Source of the DNA: Neoscytalidium dimidiatum
Lineage: Eukaryota > Ascomycota > Dothideomycetes > Botryosphaeriales > Botryosphaeriaceae
Reading direction: 5' to 3'
DNA: 64,000 bases
Assembly (NCBI GenBank): GCA_037367355.1
Contig: CM074698.1
Coordinates: 992,001 to 1,056,000 of the forward strand
Each line of letters opens with the position of its first letter. Positions within the stretch are counted from its first letter, which is position 1. The notes beneath the pieces were generated by a model that did no database searches, was not told where the DNA came from, and saw nothing but the letters and a program-made list of their open reading frames with translations. Shown here piece by piece: positions 10,797-18,775 of this stretch. Position numbers and translations under genes: made by a program.

Positions 10797-12839
10797 ATGC
10801 CGGATTTCCAATTCCTCACCACTTCCAACCCGGAGGAGTTCAAGAAGGGCGACTACCTCAAGCAGATCCGCAGCCATGCCATGCTGAGCGTGAAGCAGAG
10901 CGAGCAGCAGCAGCAGCAGCAACGCTCGAAATCCGGGAAAGCTTCCAACAAAGCTAGTTCTTCGCCCAGTAGTCAACCAAGCTCGAGCGTCAGTCCACCT
11001 CCAGCCACAGAGACGCCCGCTCCAGCTGGACGGCCGGTTAAATTCGTCGACTACGACCCGGCCAAGGTCGCGGAAAAGGGGTCACGCAAGCGTTCGCAGC
11101 AAAGCCAGGACGCAGAGGACGATGGCGACGGCCGCTCGGTCGCAATTATTCCCAGGAAGTCAGCGAAGGCCAGAACATCGTTCTTTGTCGAGTATGCTGA
11201 TGCCATTTTGGGTCCCCGACAGGTTGGCCGCGGAGCCGACGTCTTGAGTTGCATGCCCGAGTTTTCGAATCCCAAGATCAGCGTCTGGGACCTGAAGCGC
11301 CGATTTGACGACCTCATGTTGACGGAGAGTATGAGAAAGCACTATTTTCCCGCCATGGACGGATCCCGACATGCTTTCCTTAGTACGGCGTGCATCAAAG
11401 CCACGTACGCCGACCTGCTCAATGGTTTCGTGGACGAGAGTCCCGCAACGCTCTACATCAAGGAAGAGGTCTACACGATGATCCGCGAGAGCCTCCAGGA
11501 CCCGAAACGCCAGGCTGACGATGGGATGTTCATGTGCATAGGCCAACTCCTGGCATCGGAACTCGTCATGGGCGAGGAAGATGTCATGATGACCCACGAG
11601 CAAGGACTCGACAGGATCGCCGAGCACAGAGAGGGTCTGGACAAGTTTGGCGGGCAAGGAGTCGTTGCCAACGCCATCTCCTGCATCACGCTCCTCTCCG
11701 CGATCGTGAGGGAAGGGCAGGCGCCGGTGCAATTCCTCGAATACAAGAGCTCACCAGCCGCCGCGCCCACGACCACGCACGTTGCCGAATCGCCCATATT
11801 CTGCCCGCGCAACGACTTTTACAGCATCGCGTCGCAAGTCTCCGCCGGCACGCTTCAGATACTCCGCGACATGAGGGAGATGACCGACCTCTTCGTGAAC
11901 TCTGAGACCATCGTCCGCCAGCAGACGCTCCGCGACGAATACCCGTACCCGCGGGACCTCAGCTCACGCTTCTGGAGCTTCCACAACCGCATGCTCGACC
12001 TTCCGCCTTGCAGCGACCCGAGCACCTACTATCCGGAAGGCGGGGGCGGCAGCCCTGACCACGTCTACGAGGCGTGCCGCCACACCGCTATCCTGTACTC
12101 TTACGCCATCGCCGCTCGGGTCCCCATCTCGACGGCCGGTCAGTACTTCGAGCACGCGTACCCTCACATGGCCGTACAGGTCGACCCTGCGCGCCTCGCG
12201 CCCACCTCGTGCTTCGAGGCCGCCGATACGCCCTCAACATCCTCTGACATCTGCGCCCTCACGCCAGCCAGCTCATCAACGATGACGACGACGACGACGT
12301 CGTCGTCGTCATCGTCCGCAACTTCTTCTTCTTCTTCCATCTCCTCGACGCACCCGGCCATCGCCATACTCGCGGCCATTCAGCGCACCCCGAACGTGCA
12401 GGACGCCTGGGGCGACCTCGTCGGCGTCCTCCTCTGGGTCACGCTCGTCGCCACGACCGCCGCGCGCGCACCGCCCTCGTCGCGCTCTTCCTCCTTCAGC
12501 GACTACTTCAACGGCGCATATGCTGCTACTGCCGCCACGGGCGGCGGTGCGACGTCTACCTCGACCGCTCCCGGAGGCATACCGACGCCCGGCGCGTCCC
12601 CGGCGTCCACGACTCGTTCGGGCAGCGGCGCGTCCTGCTCGTCTCCCGGCTCAGCAGCAGCAGCTGCTGCTGCCGCCGCTGCTCCGGACGTGCAGCGCGA
12701 CTACGAGCGGGCGAAGGCGCGGAAGACGCTGGCAATGACGACGATACTGTGCACAATCAGGCTGGCGTTCGAGATGCCGGAGGCGATCCTGCCGGCGGAA
12801 AGGACGTTGTTGAGAGTGCAGGGGCTGCTGAAGCGGTGA
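10797..12839 (+). CDS. Fungal transcription-factor-like protein without zinc cluster (680 aa)
   Basis: ATG 10797 is chosen because it starts the conserved N-terminal motif MPDFQFLTTSNPEEF followed by KGDYLKQIRSHAM. This motif is typical of a large group of fungal proteins related to the C-terminal regulatory part of Zn2Cys6 factors (Fungal_trans_2-like). Upstream in-frame codons lack an ATG. A Gln run sits at about residues 38-43, then a Ser/Pro linker and a helical middle domain with D/E-rich conserved blocks (ISVWDLKRRFDDLML, FLSTACIKATYADL). The C-terminal third carries Thr/Ser and Ala homopolymers. No Cys6 cluster is present, so DNA binding is not evident; these proteins are usually called hypothetical or co-regulators. 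Single exon, very GC-rich at the 3' end. A role in regulating its neighbours is not indicated. Confidence 0.8.
   Translation: MPDFQFLTTSNPEEFKKGDYLKQIRSHAMLSVKQSEQQQQQQRSKSGKASNKASSSPSSQPSSSVSPPPATETPAPAGRPVKFVDYDPAKVAEKGSRKRSQQSQDAEDDGDGRSVAIIPRKSAKARTSFFVEYADAILGPRQVGRGADVLSCMPEFSNPKISVWDLKRRFDDLMLTESMRKHYFPAMDGSRHAFLSTACIKATYADLLNGFVDESPATLYIKEEVYTMIRESLQDPKRQADDGMFMCIGQLLASELVMGEEDVMMTHEQGLDRIAEHREGLDKFGGQGVVANAISCITLLSAIVREGQAPVQFLEYKSSPAAAPTTTHVAESPIFCPRNDFYSIASQVSAGTLQILRDMREMTDLFVNSETIVRQQTLRDEYPYPRDLSSRFWSFHNRMLDLPPCSDPSTYYPEGGGGSPDHVYEACRHTAILYSYAIAARVPISTAGQYFEHAYPHMAVQVDPARLAPTSCFEAADTPSTSSDICALTPASSSTMTTTTTSSSSSSATSSSSSISSTHPAIAILAAIQRTPNVQDAWGDLVGVLLWVTLVATTAARAPPSSRSSSFSDYFNGAYAATAATGGGATSTSTAPGGIPTPGASPASTTRSGSGASCSSPGSAAAAAAAAAAPDVQRDYERAKARKTLAMTTILCTIRLAFEMPEAILPAERTLLRVQGLLKR
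12280..12314 (+). repeat. Trinucleotide palindrome (GAC)5/(GTC)4 inside coding sequence
   Basis: Five GAC-phase units abut four GTC-phase units, flanked by CGAT and ATCG, forming a 35-bp near-perfect inverted repeat. In frame it encodes Met-Thr5 then a Ser run. It is able to form a hairpin and prone to length change. Confidence 0.8.
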
Positions 12840-14659
12840 GGACGGAGGCGAACGGGAGGGAGGGACGTGGGGATTTTACGTGACTGGATCCTGTCTTTAC
12901 CTCGTTTTTATAAAAGTAGACTGTGTCGGGTATTGGCTATTTCTGGTTTTTTTGTCAGCCGGTATTGGGGTCGGGGTTGAGGGAATACGGGAGGTCGTCT
13001 TGGGATGGGCCGTACGTGTTCGGCATGCTTTAAGCGTTCTTGAGGACAGCCGGTCGTTCGAGTCCGAGTCGGTCATGAGCTTTATCGTGGCTGAGTTGGA
13101 TGCAGGCCGCAGAAAAGGGGGTTTCGGTCTTATTCAGGCCGGCGATGCAAGGGAACGATGGTTGCCGGCCCTACCGTAGGGAGTGCCATTGACATCATCG
13201 AGGCAAAAACGGCGCTAGGGGCTATGGCTTTTGGAATGAGTGCTCACCGACGTCGTCAAAGGAAATCATGATGGTAGGTTCTCCCTTATTCGTGATCTAC
13301 AACGTTACTGATTGTCCGTTCGTCCAGGAAATGTTGCTTGGCCAAAATTCCTCGGGGCTACCGACTACCACGCACCGGACTGAACTTCGCTCGATTCCGA
13401 TCGAGTAGTCACCATAGTTCTCCGAAGGCTTTCGGATCCTCGAAGAACACGTCCGTGATAGGAGGAACACATGTTTTAGGGTTCCAAGCAGAAGGGCTGT
13501 CCTACCTATTCGCAGTGCAGAAGCAGGGCGGGCCAATAGGCATTTTTGGGATTACCAGTAGGAAACAGTTGCGAAGTTGCTATGTTGCAATTTCTGCGCA
13601 GAAATTTCGGGAAGTATTTTTAAAGCTGTATGAGGTAAACAAAAGCCATGTTATGGGTGTTCTCTGCTCAGTCATGAACATACGTTAAGACACCCAATCA
13701 TTCTCTTTATCTTTCTTCTTTAGCCCTACTGTCTCTTTTCCGGATTTAAGTAGATGCGTGCGAGCTAGAATCTAGGTCTTACCTACAGATTTCAAGTTTA
13801 TCTATCGTTGCAAATATTAATGAAGCGCAGCGTTTTTCCGTGAAAGACTATTATTCTTCTCTTTCCACCACCACCCTTAGCGAAATTCGGAGAGAACAAG
13901 ATTAATGCGTTTGAAATGAAGTTACAAGGATTTCGGAATGCCCGACCACTTGGAAGGTCCCGTGTTTTCGGTCGCCCCACAATGCCCGTCTATGGTAAGC
14001 TGATACGACCCTTCCACGATAGGGAAATTCTGGGGCCGACGGTCGCAGATCATGTTTTCGGTAATCTCTCTCAACTGATCCATCGCGCGCGCGCCCTTTC
14101 CGACGGGATACGAAGTTTACGAGCAGACTCCAAAAGCTTATTTGTACTGTGGCCGTGACGAGCACCGCCATAATTGCGCCTCGTTGTTGCGGATATCGTC
14201 GGAATGGATTTTGACGTCATGTCAAAGCCAATTAATCCATCGGACTTGCAACGGTCTGTCTAGAATATCGTAACGAGGAACCGTATACATGCAGATCAAG
14301 CAGTCATTCGGACGCCAGTGTGTCAATGTCGCCTGACGTCTTCGTCCGGACGACTACTTCAAGAACGCATGTGCTCTCGTGATTAAAGGGTCTCCTGGAC
14401 AAAACGCTGTTAAAATAGATTCTGTATTGTACACGAGCACGGAAGCCGACTGTGGATTAAGGTTGGAGCACACTCGTCATCAAAGCAAATCTCGAAGATG
14501 TAGATGCAAACCCTTTTTATTTGAATTTGTCGTAACGATTTATGCACTAGTCGTTTACACATTATAGTATGCCCTTTTTTGTCCTCCACTTCTACCACTC
14601 CCAACGAACACTCTGCTCCATCCGAGCCCTCACATTCCTACAGATAGGCCACAGACCCT
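12840..14659. other. Intergenic, no supported gene
   Basis: Convergent 3' ends of the plus-strand gene to the left and the minus-strand secreted-protein gene to the right. A plus-strand open frame of 116 codons at 13338-13688 has no recognisable domain or start context and I do not call it. Confidence 0.4.
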
Positions 14660-15211
14660 TTAGTTCTGAACGGGCCACTCCTCGCAGTAGTAAACGTAGA
14701 GGGCATCGCCGACCTGAGTGGACTCAAGGGTGCCACCGGTCTTGCCCTCGATGAACTGCGAGCTCGGGGTGCTGGCGAACCGCACGGCGGTGATGGGATC
14801 GGGAACGTAATAGGTCTTGCCGTCCTGGTTGGTGCTGCCCTCGGCCGGAACGGTCGCCGAGTTCTTCTCGACGTCGGTGGGCTGGTCGTAGAAGAAGAAG
14901 TCGACACCCTGGACGTCGAGCGGGGTGTTCTCGCCCGAGGAGGCGGCCTGGTTGTCCGAGTCGTACAGCCAGAGGTGGCCCTGGTAGTAGGCCGGCACGG
15001 TGAAGGTGAAGGTGGGACCGTCGAAGCGCTGGGGGTCCGTGAAGTCCTGAGAGGTGGAGTTGCTGATGCCGTAAATCTGCGGCAGGGTGCGGCCGTTGTC
15101 GGCACACTTGGAGGTGTCGACGTAGACCTTGTGCTCGGTGGCGCGGGGCAGGACGGCGGCGGAGACAGCGCCAGCAAGGGCGAGGGAGGCAGCGGCGATG
15201 GTGAAGCGCAT
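14660..15211 (-). CDS. Small secreted protein (183 aa)
   Basis: Single exon with ATG ending at 15211. It has a classic signal peptide (residues 1-18, cleaving near AVSA|AVLPR) followed by a short LPR stretch that could be a pro-site. The mature domain is rich in aromatic and acidic residues with strand-like segments (FTFTVPAYYQGHLWLYD, GVDFFFYDQP, ALYVYYCEEW). There are only two Cys after the signal (in SKCADN and YYCEEW), which could pair N- to C-terminus. One N-glycosylation sequon (NST). No enzyme motif is visible and I do not recognise the family. A TATATAAA box lies about 125 bp upstream of the ATG on the same strand. Extracellular location is well supported; function, including any effector role, is unknown. 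Confidence 0.75.
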   Translation of the reverse strand: MRFTIAAASLALAGAVSAAVLPRATEHKVYVDTSKCADNGRTLPQIYGISNSTSQDFTDPQRFDGPTFTFTVPAYYQGHLWLYDSDNQAASSGENTPLDVQGVDFFFYDQPTDVEKNSATVPAEGSTNQDGKTYYVPDPITAVRFASTPSSQFIEGKTGGTLESTQVGDALYVYYCEEWPVQN

Positions 15212-15333
15212 TTTGGTGGGTTTGTCGATTGTTTGGGAGGGTCAAGAAATTGGAGTGGTTGTGAGTTTGCTGTTTGGATTCTTGCTCGAGGACTCTGGCG
15301 ATGATGATTGTTTGACAGGCAGGTCTACAAGAG

Positions 15334-15341
15334 TTTATATA
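15334..15341 (-). promoter_or_regulatory. TATA box of the small secreted protein gene
   Basis: TATATAAA on the minus strand, about 125 bp ahead of the ATG ending at 15211. Confidence 0.5.
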
Positions 15342-17224
15342 CGCGTTGTGGCCTCGAAGTCGACAGCCATGGAATCAGTCGACGATGATGCAAAATACGA
15401 GGCCCCTCTTTCCCGAGCACTCCTCCGCACCCTGCGGCTTCTCGTATAGTGCTGCTCGGCGATGCCCACAATGGTTTGGCGCTGTGATCTACACTCTCGA
15501 CCAGGGCCATCCCCACAAAAGCCACCCACAGCCGCCACCATTCTCGAAAGGTCTGGAGTAACGTTACATTGCTTGTCATGCTGCCAGGCGCAGACATCTC
15601 GACGAAAACGCCCAGCTGTGTCCCGATTCGAGCAGATGGGCAGTGGTAAAGGACCAGAAGAGGCCGATCACGGCGGGCGGTAGCTCGTGTTCTGGCAACT
15701 TTGGAAGCCGATGGCTGTGCTGGCAGTTGTCCGTGCCGGAAGACGGTGGAAGGCGTCCAGCTGGCCGACTGGACAGAGCGGTGGACCAAGGGGGGGGAGG
15801 GCATAGGTCTGGTGAGTTCGGGCCGGTCCCGTGCAAACTAAAAATAGCGCCTCCTTTCTGTCTCCTGAATTCTGATTGCTCGATGAACCGCCGGCCAAGC
15901 TCCGGGCCTTGCGGGAAGAGAAAGCAAAATACGGCTGGTCGGCCTGCAATTGTCCGTTCGAACTGCTGTTTCGCCGCTGCTGTGTGCCTAACAAACTTCC
16001 GTCCGCTCCGTCCTCCACCACGTCAGAGTACAGCCACCGCATCGGCCAAGAACCCGGCTGCGATGGAGCTGCGGCTCGCCCACCAGAAGAGTCGCGGTAC
16101 GAGAAATGATGTAAAGCTCACTAGGCGTGACATCGCGGCATTTCGGTGGCAAAACTCGCTCCCTATGGAACTCAATCTCCGTTTGAGATTCCGACGGAGC
16201 CTGGCGACGAGTTGACTTCAGCGGATGAGAGACAGCATTCAAAGCGTGCAGATGGGGCTTTTCGACTTTTGCACGATGCAGGCCCGTGGAAGCTATTGGC
16301 CGAGAGAGGAGGTATTGGAAGAAACCCTGGCGTCCTTAGCTGCAACTCTCTGTGCGTCTGCACCGATGTGCTGTCAAAAGTCACCTTCACCGAGTGAAGA
16401 AAAAGGGACCATGGCCGCTATTGGGCTCTGGTGATGTGCATCATATGCAGAGCCTGAGCGCATATAGACCGTGAGCGACAGTGAGCTTCATTCCTCAGTC
16501 CACATTAGGACACGGGCATTCGAAGCGGTGGACCAAATCGGTCGACCGGATTTAAGTGCTCGACGACGTTGGTAGCGCGTCCATGGCCGGGTGACTGCTT
16601 CAACGTTCCATTCTAAGATAACTTGAAGGATGATGACTTTTTGTCATGCGCCTTACACTGATTCAACTATGCGTTGAGGCAGCAGTAGCTTACCAAATAG
16701 GGAATCTATTGGGAGGGAAGAATCGTTTTACCTGCTGTGTTGTGAGGCATAGTCCAGCGGAGAGATGCCGTTCCCTCATAAGCGTGTATTAATAGACGCT
16801 CCGGCCTCAACATGTGCTCACTTCCCAGCGCAGTGCTAGGGTACAGCGAGATACTTGCGGCTGAACTGGATTAGCTCTTAGGTATGCCTCTGGTGGCATG
16901 CAGCACGTGGGCAGGCGTTGCGCTTGCACGCAACGGAGGGGTGATGCCGTCATTTTGTTTGTTGGAAGCGGCGCGCCAGGCCAGATGCGAGCAGGAGCAG
17001 CTTCCAGCTCCCTTACCTTCAGAGCACAAAGCATCCTTTCCAAAACATCTACCTAAACACAACTTTCGTGCCTTCGCAGAGCCACATTGACAGCATTGCC
17101 ATCGCCTCAGGAACGCCATTCCACCTCCATTTTGCCCTCATAGAATATTGCATCATCGGCGCCTGATCACCAATCTTGAAACTCGGCCTGCCGCTTTCGC
17201 CCGGATCACTCGATTCGATTCGAG
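15342..17224. other. Intergenic, no supported gene
   Basis: Divergent region between the minus-strand secreted gene and the plus-strand basic-protein gene. A 190-codon plus frame at 15643-16215 overlaps a 124-codon minus frame; neither shows family features. No RNA gene is seen. Confidence 0.45.
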
Positions 17225-17874
17225 ATGCCGTCCTCAAAGGGGAAGCCTACCGATCCTAAGTTGCGCGAGCAAGTCAAGAAAGGTGCGCTATCACGTCGCT
17301 ACTTAACCGGCCTCGGAGACGAACTGACAATGCCTACAGAAGTGCAGAACGAAACAAACAAGGACGGCAGCGGAAAAGGCCAGTGGTCTGCATGGAAGGT
17401 ATTCAGACAATTTCATCGTCATTGGCGTCGGCACTGACAACGCATTAGTCGGCCAAGCTCTCCAAGGAATACGAGAAGCGAGGCGGAGACTATGAGAATG
17501 AGCCAGGCTCCAAGAATGAGCCTAAGAAGGGCGTTCCGGAAGAGAAATCGGGCAAGAAGAGGCAGCGCGAGGCGAAGAGCAACAAGCAAGATGATGGCCA
17601 AGATGATGCAGGAGAAGAGATTGAAAGCGCCAACGAAGAGAAAGAGGCGGCAAAGGAGGACAAGCAGCAGAAGAAGGGTGGTAGCAAGACGACGGGCAAG
17701 AAGAGCGAGGGCCAGAACAAGAGTGCGGCGAAGAAAGCAGGACGAGGCAAGAATGGAGAAGACAAGCCAAAGAAGGTGGAAAAGGTTCCGCGAGAGGGGA
17801 CCCGTAGAAGCGCGCGCATCCGGGACGAGGGCAGCCAGGCGAAGAAGCAGAAGACGGATTACGTGCAGTTCTAG
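17225..17874 (+). CDS. Basic Lys/Glu-rich protein with GQWSAWK domain (180 aa)
   Basis: Three exons are inferred: 17225-17282, 17340-17398 and 17449-17874. The second intron (GTATTC to CATTAG) restores frame. The first intron, 57 nt with GTGCGC donor, CTGAC branch and CTACAG acceptor, lacks an in-frame stop and would otherwise be read through. Removing it gives a continuous charged helix REQVKKEVQNE. The N-terminal unit ends with KGQWSAWK and KEYEKRGGDYE, a short pattern (DPxLRExVK ... GQWSAxK ... YxxxGGxY) that I recall from a small domain of unknown function found in fungi, bacteria and large DNA viruses (DUF5872-like; from memory). The rest is a Lys/Glu/Gln-rich tail with several KK clusters and RRSARI, suggesting nuclear, possibly DNA-contacting, location. 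Function unknown. Confidence 0.75.
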
Positions 17875-18774
17875 CGTAGAAGGCCTGTGGGAGCGGAACA
17901 GATGGCTGGGGAGAGCAAATGAAGAATCGTCGTTCTTAGGAGGAGATAAGCGACCACGTTCGAGAAGAGATGAGTTGGGTTGAACGCTGGGGAAGGATCA
18001 GAGCCATTTTTAGAGCTAAACGCGCGGCAATGCATCAGTAGTCAATGCAGTTGTATCAGACGGGAGCGAATCGATATCGGACTGCTTGGCGCACACGGAG
18101 CCCGCGTGTCCCTGATCGCCACCCGCAGCGCCCCGTCAAAATTTTGGGCCGAGGAAGCTCCCGCGGATACGGCGAGCTTGTAGAGAAGCATGTCGATAAG
18201 CTTGGATGCAGCATTCCAGTAGGCACGAGAGCCGGGCATCCGGGGCGCGTGGCGCCTAGGAGCCACGCGGCAGTCGAAGAAGCCTAGCGGGCGGGAAGGC
18301 TGGCGGTTGGCGGCTGGCGGCTGGGTGGTGATGGGCGGCCGGTCGCAGGCTGTTTCCTTGCCAACGACGTAGGCCGCTGCTGCACAACCGCCTGGCCGGG
18401 CTCCTCGCAGCGCACCGACCCCCAGCCGGGGGATCGCAGCACAAGACCAGTCCTCTCCACGCTGCCCGATCTGTCTGCGACAGACACCAAAACACCTTTC
18501 TTCGCAGCCGGTTTTCGCAGCGCTTTCGCGCGCATCCATTGTGCAATTTCAACGCTTGCACAATCCCATTGCGCTCGTGCCCGCTCCGCCTCTGTCGCGC
18601 GTCCAACCTGTTGCAGGCTTCTGGATCCGCCTCGCCTAGAGCTCCGCCGCCGCCGCCGCCGCCGCCAACCGCCGCCAACGCCGCCGCCCGCCTCCTATCC
18701 GACTCCAACCACTCCTGCACCGCTTGCGCGGCCTCTCATTCCTCCCTCGATCCTCTAATGCTACCTCCAAGATA
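17875..18774. other. Intergenic; leader of DUF3405 gene
   Basis: GC-rich with a pyrimidine-rich stretch from about 18530 to the start codon, typical of a fungal core promoter and 5' UTR. It includes a (CCG)n microsatellite at 18643-18690. Confidence 0.5.
18643..18690. repeat. (CCG)n microsatellite in 5' leader
   Basis: About seven uninterrupted CCG units, then two short interrupted GCCGCCAA blocks, about 90-130 bp ahead of the DUF3405 start. Confidence 0.8.
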
Positions 18775-18775
18775 A
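18758..18775 (+). promoter_or_regulatory. Five-codon upstream ORF overlapping the main start (TAATG)
   Basis: ATG at 18758 opens a 5-codon frame (Met-Leu-Pro-Pro-Arg) whose TAA at 18773-18775 shares its last A with the ATG of the main frame at 18775. If transcription starts upstream, ribosomes reaching the main frame must leak past or reinitiate immediately, a known type of translational brake. Confidence 0.5.

Noticed and set aside
13050..13075. B-box-like GTTCGAGTCC
   Set aside because: No T-stem pairing around it and no A box upstream, so not a tRNA gene.
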